Origin: Laguncularia racemosa
Lineage: Eukaryota; Streptophyta; Magnoliopsida; Myrtales; Combretaceae
Assembly (NCBI GenBank): GCA_037954665.1
Contig: JBBMOL010000426.1
Coordinates: 124,001 to 188,000, forward strand
Direction: 5' to 3'
DNA: 64,000 nt
Part shown: in pieces, positions 34,594 through 47,171 of the stretch
How the letters are laid out: every line of letters begins with the position of its first letter
How positions within the stretch are numbered: position 1 is the stretch's first letter
Notes under the pieces: generated by a model
Database searches by the model: none
What the model was told of the DNA's origin: nothing
What the model saw: the letters and a program-made list of their open reading frames with translations, nothing else
Program-made: the position numbers and the translations under genes

Positions 34594-34835
34594 ATTAGCA
34601 TTGTACTTTTACTTTTTCATGTTTCAAGTATCGAACTCCAAGTTTCCAACATTAATAAAATTTTAGTATTATATCATTAATCAATTGTTAGCCCCTTTTA
34701 GCATTTGTGTGATACATGCATCATATTTACGTACATACATTAAACTAAGGAAAATGCGCGTACCGGGTATCAAAGATAGCTCCCAAACAACCGAACCCTC
34801 AAAGGAGCCCAATTCACACCCGCTCAAAGACTAAA

Positions 34836-37800
34836 ATGGCAAACAATGGCAACAATAGTGATCACCGCAACAACACTAGCGCTGATACCACCTCGGACCC
34901 TAGGATTGTATCCCTAGAACAAACAGTTCGGCAATTGACTGCCCAAGTCCACCTCCCGACTGAAAGTATCGACCTCCTTCGCACCACCCAACTAACTCAG
35001 GAAGAACATTTAGGGGCCAGAAAAGGGAAGACAGTAGAGGGCCAACCTCCAGAGTATGAGGAGATCAATTCCTACCTTAACCCAGCATTTGAGTATGAAC
35101 TGAGAGTCAACCTTGGTCTAACCTCGGACGACATAAAGAGCGAGATGGAAGATAGACAAAAGGAGATGGAAAGAAAGTTGTTCCAACAACTGACAGACAA
35201 AATGAAGACACTAGAGGGGGCTGACGGTTTTGAGCAGGCAAGAATCACCAGCTTACCGATATATGGGGAGGAGATGTACCTAGAGAAGTTCAAGACCCCA
35301 GAGTTTGAAAAATATGACGGCACTAGATGCCCCAAGATGCATATAAGGTTGTATGTACAGAAGATGAGCAAGTACACCCAATATGACCAGCTCATGATCC
35401 AGACCTTCCAAGACAGCCTCACAGGCCCTGCCTTCGTCTGGTATGCGCACTTGGACTTCAACCAAGTCAACACCTGGGAAAGACTCGCCCAGGCATTCTA
35501 CGACTAGTACAAATTCAACATCGAAGTCGTCCCTTTGGTGATGGATCTAGGAAGTCTCCAAAAGAAACATGCTGAGTCTTTCAAGGAGTATGCCTAGCAT
35601 TGGAGAGCTCAGGCTGCTAGGTAACAACCCCAATCTCTGAAAAAGAGTTGACATTTATCTTCGTCAACACTCTGGAGAAGACCTGCTTCTTACATCTAGT
35701 GGGCCAAATGTCATCCAGCTTTGCAAAGGTAGTAATAGCAGGGTGTCGAATCGTGAATGCCATCACATCAGGGAGACTCCATGCAATAGATCCTCCCAGA
35801 ATCACATTATCACAGAGGCCCCTAGGAAGTAACAAAGCCAAGGAGTCTACCATCAACATGGTTAACTCCGGCAGAGTGGACAAGGTTGGGACCCACGTGA
35901 CATTTCAGACTACGAATACCCTAATCCAACAATCACCCATGAATCACACCTAGACTACCAGGGTCTTAAGGCAATTCACTTCGATACCGATCCCGCTCAG
36001 TTAGGTCTTTGCTCGGCTGCGAGCAAATAATTTGATCAGCTTTAAGATCCCAAGTGACCGGTACAAGCCAAGGAATTTTGACCCAAGCCTCAAGTGTGAT
36101 TACCATATGGGCCAAGAGGGGCACTCTACAGATAGATGTTGGAGGCTCCAAAATAAGATTCAAGATTTGATTGACGCTGGAATAGTGCAGTTAGACTTTG
36201 TCAACGCACTAGCACCCAATGTCAATATTAATCCGCTGCCCTACCATAAGCCCATCGTCAATATGATCACATCCAAAGAGCTGGACTCCAAATCAAAAGA
36301 ATCCCCAAAATAGAAAAAAAAAAAACAACAGCGCAACAAAAAAATCACTCCCGCCAAGTCTTAGATAAAACCCCTAAATCACAAATCAAGAGGAGATAGT
36401 TAGCTGGAGACCCAACAGTCGGTACCCTAGGTGAATCACATGGGAGATTTGAGTATTTAATGAATTACTCTTTTACCCCAACTGAGTATGGGCCACATAG
36501 TGGATGGGGGTCCGAGTTTGAAAAAGAAGACAACTCATCAAAGGAAAGGGGGGAATCCGTAAACATGATTAAATCAAGTCAAAAACCGATAGTTGTAAAG
36601 TGCTACGGAAAACAACCTACTGAGGTACAGATTCCAAAAAAGAGATATGTATTCAATGTCCCAATACCCTGAGAAGAGTATAAGGCGGCATCATTTGACT
36701 ATCAGGCTCTTGATCAAGAAAGACCTCTTATCGTAGGAGGAATCACCCATTTTAGGAGAATTTATGACCCTAAATATAAGATCTCAACCGAAGAGCCTAA
36801 TACTATGGTAGAGAGAGAGGATTAAGAAGGGCTCTATGCATTCACAAAAATGGTTAAGGCAAGTGAATACAAGATCATGGAGCAACTTAACAAGGTTCCA
36901 GCCTAGATATCACTCATGGGCCTCCTCACGATGTTTGAGCTTTATAGGGAAGCACACTTCAAAGTACTCAAACAGATCAAGGTACCAGAGGGCATCGCAA
37001 CGGAGAAATTATGCCATGTGGCAAATTCAATCTTCACCATGGATCAAATATCTTTCTCTCCCGAAGAGCTAGGGGAAGACGGAGACCAACATACAAAACC
37101 ACTGTTCATAGTGGTGAAATGCAACAATATAATTGTCTCCAGAGTACTCATTGACAATGGATCTTCTCTCAACGTATGCCCTTTAACCACCCTTGACCTG
37201 CTGGGGGTCGATACAAGCAACATCAAGCTAAGCTCGATAATGGTTAGGGCCTTCGATCGGTCCAAGAGAGAAATAGTGGGGGAGATCAACTTGCTAGTGG
37301 AGATTGGTCCACAGATGTTCCACGTCTCCTTCCAAGTTCTCGACATTCCAAGGTCTTTCAATATGCTATTGGGAAGGCCATGGATACATACCGCTAGAAC
37401 CATACCCTCAAGTTTACATTAGAAGGTCAAGTTCATAGCAAATGGACAAATCATCACCATGTTGGGAGAGCAAGACTATACCATCTATAAAGAGACCGCC
37501 ATACCTTACATCGGGGAAGAAGGTCCCGAAAACTTTGGGCTCCAAATATTCAATGAAGTGAGTGTGGTAACTAGCAAGGAGGGCCATTAGTTTAAGGAGG
37601 GACAACAAGGGACGTTTGGACTACGGTACATTCCTACAGCTTAGGAAAAGGCACAAACAAGAGGTATCAAAGGCAGAAGGAAAGAGAAGCTAAGCGATAC
37701 CTGAATGCATTTTATACCTCTTCGAAAATCATTCAGGTAGGCAACTACCGTTTAAGAGCCAAGGATAAGCGAAACCGGTGTCAACAATGAAAGCTTGGCC

Positions 37801-37881
37801 TCTCGCACGTTTGATCAGCATCCAGCTCTTAACAATTGGTTTTGTTATCCTATTAATAGCACTAGGTCAGCTCAAGGATAG
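34836..37881 (+). pseudogene. Element 2 gag-protease
   Basis: Counterpart of the element 1 gag-protease. Gag core: KFKTPEFEKYDG, FQDSLTGPAFVWYAHLD, WERLAQAFYD. Zinc knuckle-like: CDYHMGQEGHSTDRC (about 36096-36140). Protease: VLIDNGSSLNVCPLTTLDLL (about 37147-37205). Coding moves through three frames (34836, 35648-36313, 36460 onward), so there are at least two frameshifts. Several stops also occur at places where element 1 has Q, G or other codons. The stop after the PALNNWFCYPI segment falls at the same place in both elements, so that terminus is a family trait. Confidence 0.9.
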
Positions 37882-38025
37882 GAACAATTATGAAACAAAT
37901 TTCTATTGTGATTATTTTTCAGATTCAATAAATTGTAGCTTATTTCTTTTTCTCATATATACATGCTCTCGCTCCACTTTATCCACAAATTCCCCACTGT
38001 AGATCGTTAGGGACATTTCGCGCAG
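37882..38025 (+). other. Probable intron or spacer between protease and RT (element 2)
   Basis: 144 bp, AT-rich, ending TTTCGCGCAG just before the RT frame opens. Compare 8336-8471 in element 1. Confidence 0.5.
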
Positions 38026-41000
38026 ATAAGTAATGAAAACACCGATATTGTTTCCAACACTACTGAGTCAGCCGTTGGAGGCGATGTCCTTGACCACGAA
38101 ATAATACGAGAAAACTGGAAAAAACATGAACAGAGTGGGATTTCAATTGGCGAGCCGGTGGAGACAGTAAATCTAGGAAGCACTGAGAAACCTAAAAACC
38201 TCAAGATTGGGGCTAATTTGAGTGCCGAGCAAAAGCGCAAAATAGTCGAGCTATTAATTGAATATGCAGATGTATTCGCCTGGTCATATGGTGACATGCT
38301 AAGACTAGACCAGTCAATAGTAGTTCACAAGCTTCCCACAAGGGAAGATGTCAAACCTAAAAAACAGAAATTGAGAAGATTTAGGCTTGACATCTTACTA
38401 AAGATTAAAGAGGAAGTAAAAAAACTACTAGAAGTAGGATTCATTAAGATGTCTGACTATCCGGAATGGATAGCGAATATAGTCTCCGTTCTAAAAAAGA
38501 ATGGGAAAGTATGTGTATGCGTAGACTTCCAAGATTTAAACCAAGCTACGCCAAAAGACAACTCCTCTCTACCTCACATCGATGTCCTAGTAAACAACAC
38601 CGCGAGAAACCATCTCTTCCCATTTATGGACGGTTTCTCAGGATATAATTAAATAAAAATAGCTGAAGAGGATAAAACTAAAACAACCTTCATTACGACA
38701 TGGGGAACTTTCTGTTATAAAGTTATGCCTTTCGGTTTGAAAAACGTCGAGGCAACATATCAGAGAGCCATGGTTGCAATACTTCATGACACGATGCATC
38801 GAGAGGTGGAAGTATACGTAGATGACATGATAGCCAAGTCTAAGGAAGAAGAAAGCCATGCAATTATTCTGAGGAAATTGTTTAAGCGATTGAGAAAGTT
38901 TTAGCTCAAGTTAAACCTAGAAAAGTACACTTTTTGGGTCACAACATGCAAGTTGTTAAGGTTTGTCATAAGCCGAAAAGGCATTAAAATTGACCTTGAT
39001 AAAGTAAAGGCCATATTGGAACTGCCCTCTCCACGCACTATCAAAGAGGTGAGAGGTTTGCCAGGAAGGTTGAATTACATAGCCCGCTTTATGTCACAGC
39101 TCAGAGATAAATGCTGCCCACTATTCCGTTTGCTAAAAAAGAACACCACGGTAGAATGGGATGATGAATGTGAAGAAGCATTCTGATCGATCAAAGACTA
39201 TCTCATAAATCCTCCGGTCTTGATAGTTCCAAAACAAGGAAAGCCTTTATTCTTATACCTTACAATACTCCTTAAATCTATGGAGTGTGTGTTGAGACAG
39301 AAAGATGAAGAGGGGAGAGAACGTTCCATATATTATCTAAGTAAGAAATTCACAAACGGGGAACAAAGGTATTCAGAAATAGAGAGGACTTGCTGTGCTC
39401 TGATTTGGGTCATGCACCGATTGAGGCAGTACACCCTTTACTATCCCATCGAGTTGTTAACAAGACATGATCCTTTGAAGTATTTGGTAGAGAAGCCCGT
39501 TTTGTTAGGAAGAATCTCCAAATGGCAAATGCTCTTATTAGAATTTGATATCACATATATAAATCAAAATTCAATTAAAGGGCAATCTTTAGTCGATCAA
39601 TTAGCAGAACACCCAATTGACAGAGATCTCCAAAGATCACAAGCTCAATTCCCTAATGAAAATATATTAATAGTAGAGGGCGAACCAACAGAAGACTGTA
39701 GGACAGAACAAAGCCCTAAATGGAAGATGTTCTTTGATGGAGCTACCAATTTATTCGGTTGTGGGATCGGGGCTGTGCTAATATCACCAGAAGGAACACA
39801 ATTCCCTTCAGCAACAAGACTCACATTTCCATGTACTAATAATATTGCGAAATATGAGGCATGCATACTTGGCTTCAAAATGGCTTACCACATGGAAATC
39901 CGTGAATTAGAAGTGTACGGAGATTCTTCACTCATCATATTACAGATAAAAGGGGAATACAAAACTAAAGACCCCAAATTGGTACCATACCATTAGCATT
40001 TGACAGAGCTAATCGATGAATTCGAAGCAATCACTTTCACATACATCCCGAGAACTCAGAATCAGTTTGCAGATGCACTCATCACACTAACATCTACAAT
40101 TCAGATAACAGGGGGAGTCGAAGTCTAACCATTGAAAATAGAAATCGAAAATCGGCCCGCCTACTGTTTGGTAATCGAAAAAGCACAAGATGGTAAGCCC
40201 TGGTATTATAATATCAAAACTTTTCTCCAAGAAGGTAAATACCTTGAAACGGCTTGCAAAAACGATTAAAGAACACTCAGAAGGTTAACAAGTCATTTCT
40301 TATTAAATGGGCCTGTGCTTTATAAAAGATCGTCCGATACCACCTTTTAAAGATGTTTGGATAGAAATGAAGCATGTGAACTGATGGAAGAAGTGCATGA
40401 AGGAGTATGTGGACCTCACATGAACGGCTACATGTTGGCTTGAAAAATCATGACAATGGGCTATTATTGGCTAACCATGGAATCAGATTGTATCAAATAT
40501 GTCAAGCACTGTCACTTGTGTCAAGTTTACGCAAACCGAATAAATGCCCCACCTAAAGAACTTCATTCGTTGTCTGCACCATGGCCTTTCTCCATGTAGG
40601 GGATCGATATCATTGGCCCAATTGCTCCAACAGCATCCAATGGTCACAGATTTATACTGATAGCCATTGATTACTTCACCAAGTAGGTGAAAGCTTCATC
40701 ATATGCCAGTGTCAAGGTAATAGTTTGATTCTTGAAGAGGGACATAATAGCTCGATACGGAGTTCTAGAGTCAATCATCACCGACAACGGTATGAACCTA
40801 AACAATAAGTCAATGACAAATTTGTGTCAACAGTTCCATATAAACCATAGAAATTCAACTCCCTACCGACCTCAGATGAATGGGGTAGTGGAAGCAGCCA
40901 ACAAGAATATCAAAAGAATCATCGAAAAGATGACAATCACTTACAAAGATTGGCACGAAATGCTGCCATTCGCCCTTATGGCTTACAGAACCTCGATTCA

Positions 41001-41442
41001 AACATCTACTGGAGTTACCCTATATTCTCTAGTATATGGTACTGAGGCAGTCCTACCGGTTGAAGTCGAAATACCATCCTTCAGAATTCTATCAGAAGCG
41101 CAGTTAGATAAGTCAGACTGGGTAAAGAAGAGGCTCGATCAGTTGAATTTGATCGACGAAAAAAGACTCACTGCGTTATGTCACGGCCAGTGTTACCAAC
41201 AAAGAATGGCCCGAGCATTCAACAAGAAAATGAGATCTCGATGTTTTAAAGAAGGAGATTCGGTGCTAAAGAAAGTTCTCCCGAATGCTCAAGATTCTAG
41301 GGGGAAGTTTACCCCAAACTATGAGGGCCCATATGTTGTAAAGAAGGTATTGTCGGGAGGTGCTTTGATATTAACTCAAATGGGTGGTCCGGAATTGAGA
41401 GACCCCATTAATATAGATGCTGTTAAGATGTACTATCCTTAG
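38026..41442 (+). pseudogene. Element 2 pol: RT, RNase H, second RNase H, integrase
   Basis: All recognisable parts stay in one frame, interrupted by many stops. RT: VCVDFQDLNQATPKDN, FMDGFSGYN, MPFGLKN and YVDDMIAKS (about 38815-38840). RNase H: YYLSKKFTNGEQRYSE. Second RNase H: FFDGATN (near 39730), AKYEACILGF (K where element 1 has the expected E after A), YGDSSLI. Integrase: HCHLCQVYAN, then GIDIIGPI preceded by a stop where element 1 has W, then ITDNGMN and VEAANKN. Several stops match a TGG or CAG in element 1, consistent with G-to-A or C-to-T change. The change at the second RNase H acidic residue would by itself weaken that domain. Confidence 0.92.
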
Positions 41443-43122
41443 GCAAGAAATTTTGAAATTTTTCCAAGGTTTATGAATGCCAATGCTCACTATAAGTTCA
41501 ATGAGTCTAGTTTTCCTTTCTTTTATAAGTAAAGTTGATGTCTCTGAATGATCGATGACTCCAACCAATTCTCATTAAAACAAACATTCCTAAACACATT
41601 ACCCATCACTTCACCAATGAATAATGAACATTGAAATGATAATGAATCTCAATAGATTTTGTGACATAATTCTACCTACTTTTGAGCATTAAACCTGGTG
41701 CGTTAATAGGATAATACCACAATCACAAGAGCCATGCTCATAAGAAAGGAAGTGCATCAAGGTCCTTAGCCCTGTTTTAAAGTAAGAGTAAGCAAAGGAG
41801 AAGTAAACCAGCACGAAGGTCCAGTTGTTTGGTTGCTATCCGCAATAAATTGGTAAGCATCTTAGAGTAAATAACCATCATTCACATATTAGAAGACATC
41901 TCTTATCAAATCATTTGACCCGTTCGCTAGAAGCGTTTTAAAAATCGTTAGGTTAGTCAGCCCACAGAAGGACACTTTCCTAAACATTCTCTCTCAAGGT
42001 TAGCCCATAGGGGCACCTCTTGAGACATTTCTTCCCCAGGGTCGCAAGTCTAAGAAGACACTTCTCGCTACTAGTTAGTCAGCCCATAGAGGGGCACTTT
42101 CTGAAACATCCTCTCTCAGGGTACCTCTTGAGACATTTCTTCCCTAGGGTTGCAAGTCTAAGAAGACGCTTCCCGCTACTAGTTAGTTAGCCCATAGAAG
42201 GGCACTTTCCTAAACATCCTTTCTCAGGGTTAGCCCATAAGGGAACCTCTCGAGACATTTCTTCCCCAGGGTTGCAAGTCTAAGAAAACGCTTCTCGCTA
42301 CTGGTTAGCCAGCCCACAGAGGGGCACTTTTCTAAACATCTTCTCTTAGGGTTAGCCCATAGGGGCACCTTTCGAGACATTTCTTCCTCAAGGTCGCAAG
42401 TTTAAGAAGACGCTTCCCGCTACTGATTAGTCAGCCCATAATGGGGTACTTTCTTAAACATCCTCTCTCAGGGTTAGCCTATAGGGGCACCTTTCGAGAC
42501 ACCTATTCTTCAGGATTGCAAGTTTAAAAAAGACGCTTCCTGACACTACTGATTAGTCAGCTCACATGAGCACTTTTCTAATAACCGATTAGTCAGCTCA
42601 CAGGAGCACTTTTCTAATAATCGATTAGTCAGCTCATAAGAGCACTTTTCTAGATGATCGATTAGTTAACTCATGAGAGCACTCTTCGAAGGCATTTCCC
42701 CCCAAACAGTTGGTAGTCTAGCTAGACGCTTCTGTTGACAAGTGACCAGCTCATAAGAGCTCTTCTTGAGACAATATTCTCTTTAAGGTTGCTAATCCAA
42801 TATGACGCTTTCTATTATCAACTATTCCACTCACAATAGCATACCCCTAAATAATCCTTGAGATGTTTCTTATCGTCGATTAGTCAGCCCATAGAGTACT
42901 TTTCGAGAGGATACATTACTTCAGATTATTAGGTTGCTTAAGACCATTTCCTGAGCAATACCAAACATCACAAAGCACTCGTGGGATTATTAGCTCATGA
43001 AGCATTTTCCTACTAAAGAATAAATTCTAGATAACCAATTAAACCAAGACGTTATCCATTCAGCCTAGAGGCAAAAAATGGCGTTTTTCTTGTCTTTATA
43101 GTTAAGTTTTGCAAACTTTACC
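41443..43122 (+). repeat. Element 2 3' untranslated region with a 122-bp tandem array
   Basis: From about 41940 to 42530 a unit of about 122 bp repeats. The landmark AAACAT followed by TCTC-type sequence falls at 41982, 42104, 42212, 42334 and 42456. Each unit has GTTAGCCCATAGGGGCACCT, GTCTAAGAAGACGCTTCCCG and GTTAGTCAGCCCATAGAGG. From 42545 to 42700 a shorter unit of about 43 bp (CTCA..AGCACTTTTCTA) takes over. The core is shared with the element 1 array. Confidence 0.85.
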
Positions 43123-43137
43123 ACAAAGAGGGGCACT
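43123..43137 (+). promoter_or_regulatory. Element 2 polypurine tract
   Basis: ACAAAGAGGGGCACT directly precedes TGTAAACACCCC of the 3' LTR. Confidence 0.8.
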
Positions 43138-44350
43138 TGTAAACACCCCATTTTTGCTCCTAATAATTAATAATAATCAATTTTCAATTTTTTTTTCATT
43201 TTTTCAATTTTTCTTCTAATTTAGCAAAAATAAGAAAAATATTCAAAAAATAAATTAAATAGGGAAAATATATCAATTTTGGAAAATAACGATAGAAATA
43301 ATAAGAAAAGGATTTAAATAATTTTTACGAATTTTTAGAATTCCAAAATAATATAAAAATAATGAAATTGCATTGCATATATACAATTTACGTAAATAAA
43401 AAAAAACTGAGAAGTGAGCTAGACCAACTGGTCCGGACCGTGGCCTCATGCGCGTAGGGGAAGGCTCGATTATGGGTTCGAAACACGGGAGCACATTTTC
43501 GCATTTTGCCCGTTTTTATTTCTTACCTGGGACACGCGTCAGTTGGTGATTAGGCAGAGGCAACGCACGCGTCGGACGCGTGATCGTCTTCAACCTCTGT
43601 CCGAGCTCGTCACCGGCTGCGGAAAAATTGGAATCCGACCATTTTTATTCGATTTTTTACACAAATCCAATAGATCTTTAGCTAAAATGATATAAACATC
43701 ATCCAATTAGAATCAAATCATAACAAAATCGAAGATTTGCACAAATCAAATCAAATCAGAGAAGATTTTAACCGCGAATCCGATATGCCCCAATCAGAGA
43801 AAATCCGAGCTTATCCAGCTCGATTTATGACGCCTATAAATAGATTACGAGGGGGGGGGGGAAGCTAGAACAAGAATCAGAAGAGAGAAAGGAGAGGAAA
43901 TAGGAGAATTTGGAGCTGTCGGAGTTCACGGACCATGGACCGCTGACCACCACCACCTTGAAACACCACCAGGAGGCGTTCATGGAGAAATCCACCACCA
44001 CGGTTAGGTTCCCTACTCCCTAAAAGCTCAGAAGCCACCTTTAAACACCCTCAAAAGTTGCCGGAACACCACTGACGAGGACTTCCAGCCACCGTGACCC
44101 AACACGTTAACCCGATCTGACCCGACCCGGTTCGACCCGACCCGCGCACCATACCCATACCCAGGTAAGTCAGATTTTTCAATTTTTTATTATTTATTTA
44201 TTGTGTTTTATTTATTTATTTGTTGGTTTATTTATTTATAATTTAAAAACAAAAAAATGAAATGAAAATAATATTAGGAAAAATGATAGAATCTAGATTA
44301 GTTTATTTTTTTATGTTTAGTTTAGAATAGATAAAATAATAAAAAATTAT

Positions 44351-46304
44351 TGTAAACACCCCATTTTTACCCTAGGAATCAATAATACAAAAAAAATAAT
44401 CAATTTTTAATTTTTCCCAATTTTTCCAATTTTTCCCTAATTTAGCAAATATAATGGAAAATATTCAAAAAAAATAAAAATAAATAGGAAAACACATCAA
44501 TTTTGAAAAATGATTTCAGAAATAGTAATAATAAGGGATGAATAATTTTTATAAATTTTTGAAATTTCAAAAAATACAAAAAATGAAAAAAATCGCATTG
44601 CATATATGCAATTTGCGATATAAAAAAAAATCGAGAAATTGGGCCAGCTCAGCTGGTTCGTGTGTGCATGTTGAGACCATGTGAAGGCTGAAGGTCGCGA
44701 GTTCGAATCCCCCCGCGTGCGCTCGGCAAAATTTTTTCCTTTTTTTCCCTAGAGCCGCCACGCGGCAGCGTGTGATTGGCCGAGAGAAAACGCGTGCATC
44801 GCGCGTGATCGTCTTCCTCACCCTGACAGACGCGAGGAGAAGCCAGAGCAAGTCCGACGAAGGTGGAATCAATCATTTTTTTTCAAATCTTCTAGATTAT
44901 TGTCAAGATAAAGCCGAATCCATAAGATAAATCAAAGAAAAACAATAGATCAACATCAAATCGCCGAGATAAAATCAAATCTAAAAACGAAAGTGAGGAA
45001 AGAGTGCAAATCGGAAAGCATCGGAGGAGACCCAAAACCGCGAAGCACCAACCGGAGTTGAACCACCACCAAGAGGCGATCTGGGAGCAAACCACCGCCA
45101 CCATTGGATTCAGCACCCTCGAGAAGCTAGGATTCGACACCTCACCCGTTGCAAAAGGCCGCTGGAACGCCGTGAACGAGCACCCTCCGCCGCGCGCATC
45201 CGACTGACCCGATTTCGACCTGACCGACCCGACCCACGTACCGACCCAGATCCAGGTAAGTCGGATTTTTCGGATTTTTATTATTTTGTTTATTTATTTA
45301 TTCCAAATTAATTAATTAATTTATTATTTGTTATTTAGTTATTTATTTATTTGTTTATGTTTTATTTTTAATAAATAGGAAAATGTAGAAATTAGATTTT
45401 TCTAGAATTTAATAATGTAGAAAAATAATAAATAAGAAAAAAATAGATAAATAAAAAATAATAAAATGTAGAAAAATAATAAAAAATATTAGGAAAAATA
45501 ACAATAAAATTTTAGATTTCAAAATAGGATAGATATTAACTTAAGATAAAATTTTTCACAAAAATCACAAAAATCATAAAAAATCATAAAAATCATAAAA
45601 ATTTATAGAAAATCATAAAAAATAATAAAAATTCAAAAAGAAAAAATGAATGAGTTTTAGAACTTAGAAAAATCCTTTTCTTCAAATAAATCCGAAATTG
45701 ATGTTTTTCCCTAAAAATCATTTTCAAAATCAGATTAAAGCTTAGGCTTAGAATTTTTTCAAAAAAATCCCAAAAATGTTAAGAACATAAAGCAAAAGAG
45801 ATTTCAAAATTAAAATTCACAAACAAACTTAAAGTTTTCAGAAAAGCGAACTACGGCTTGTTTGATCCTGAATAGCAGGTACGTAGGCACCCATTCGGGT
45901 CAACCCATAAAAATTGATGAAAAATCATTTTCTTGAAATAATTCAAAAACATAATAAAAAGTAATAGAAACACAATGAAGCACATTTCTAAATAAGATGA
46001 ACAATTTTAGGAGATTAGGTGGTAACCGTGAAGGTTTTAATAGGTTAGCCTCCGGACTTAGAAACTCTGGTTTTCCCTTTTCCTTTTTTCACAAAAACGA
46101 AAAAAAGGAAATAACGACGACTAGTGGTCCAAATTAAGACTAATCCGCTCCTTTAGTCTTAATTCAATATTTCCCAACAACAGTTGGGTGGCGACTCAAA
46201 AAATTAAACGAAATTCCTAACTCAAGTCGAGGATCTACATTAGATGAGCATAGGGTCTAGTCTAGATTGGATTAGGAATGGGAATGCAAAAATTGGACTC
46301 GACA
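44351..46304 (-). mobile_element. Solo LTR of the element 1 family
   Basis: Starts TGTAAACACCCC and ends CTCGACA in plus orientation, so its sense strand is plus (element 1 is minus). It is flanked by ATTAT at 44346-44350 and 46305-46309. Sequence follows the element 1 LTR (for example GGCCAGCTCAGCTGGTTCG and GAATAGCAGGTACGTAGG) and not the element 2 LTR. Such solo LTRs arise by recombination between the two LTRs of a full copy. The strand field follows the minus-strand family reference; the copy itself reads 5' to 3' on the plus strand. Confidence 0.9.
44642..44710 (+). promoter_or_regulatory. tRNA-like A-box and B-box segment in the solo LTR
   Basis: GGCCAGCTCAGCTGGTTCG followed about 55 bp later by GAGTTCGAATCC, the best match to tRNA A and B boxes of the five LTR copies here. 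The T-stem pairing is partial. Confidence 0.5.
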
Positions 46305-47171
46305 ATTATAAAATGAAAATGTAAAAAAAAAAATTAAAATAATAAATAAAAGAAAAGAAAATAATAAAAGAAAATAAAAAATATATAAAAAATAAATAAA
46401 ATAAAAAATAATAGTGATTAAAAGTAAGATTAATAATAGAGGTGGATTAATAATAGGGATATAAAAATAATTTTTATCACTTAGAAAAAAGTCCTTTTCT
46501 TAAATAAATCCCAAATTGGTTTTCCTTAAATTAAATTTTTTTCAAGACAATAAAGCTAAAGCTTAGGTCTAGATTTTTTCCAAAATATTGGAAATGGTAA
46601 AAAACGTAAATCCGAGGTATTTTCATAATTAAAATTAATCAACTCACTAAAGCTTTTTACAAAAAGTGAACTACGACTTATTTGATCCTGAATAGCAGGT
46701 ATGTAGGCATCCGTTCAGGGCAACTCTAAAAAGAATAAAAAATCATTTTCCATATTAGAATAAGTTGTTTTTAATCAATAAGCAAAAATACAACAAAAAA
46801 TTGACAAAAATAAAATAAAACAAAATAAACAACAATAAAAGACATTAGAATATGGTTAAGATTTCAGAAGAATAAGGTGGTAACTTTAAGGTTTTAATAG
46901 GTTAGCCCCTGAGTCCAAAAACTTTGGTTTTCTCTTCCTTTTTTTACAAAAATGGAAAGAAGAGTTTTCGTTGACTAGTTGTCCAAATTAGGATTAATCT
47001 GCTCAATTAGTTCTAATTCAATAATCTTTCATAACTTCAGTTGGGTGGCGACTCCAAGTAAAATAAAGTTCCTAGTTCAAATCGAGGATTTATATTAGAT
47101 GAGCATAGGGTCTGGTATAAATCGGATTAGGAATGAAAAAGAAAAAATAAAAAGTTAGACTCGACAAGAAG

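Larger units (their letters stand above)
30544..47166 (+). mobile_element. Element 2: Tat/Ogre-type LTR retrotransposon nested in CACTA
   Basis: It is flanked by AGAAG at 30539-30543 and 47167-47171. The LTRs start TGTAAACACC and end CTCGACA. The order is 5' LTR, primer site, ORF1, gag-protease, spacer, pol, tandem array, polypurine tract, 3' LTR. It is related to element 1 along its coding length but has a different LTR, so it is a separate family of the same lineage. It is more decayed than element 1 (stops and frameshifts), and its 3' LTR holds a solo LTR of the element 1 family. Confidence 0.93.
43138..47166 (+). repeat. Element 2 3' LTR, split by a solo LTR
   Basis: Two parts, 43138-44350 and 46305-47166, matching the 5' LTR in order. 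It retains CCTATAAATAGATT (TATA at 43835-43842), which the 5' LTR has lost, and a G-run at 43852-43861. It ends CTCGACA at 47166, then AGAAG. Confidence 0.92.
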
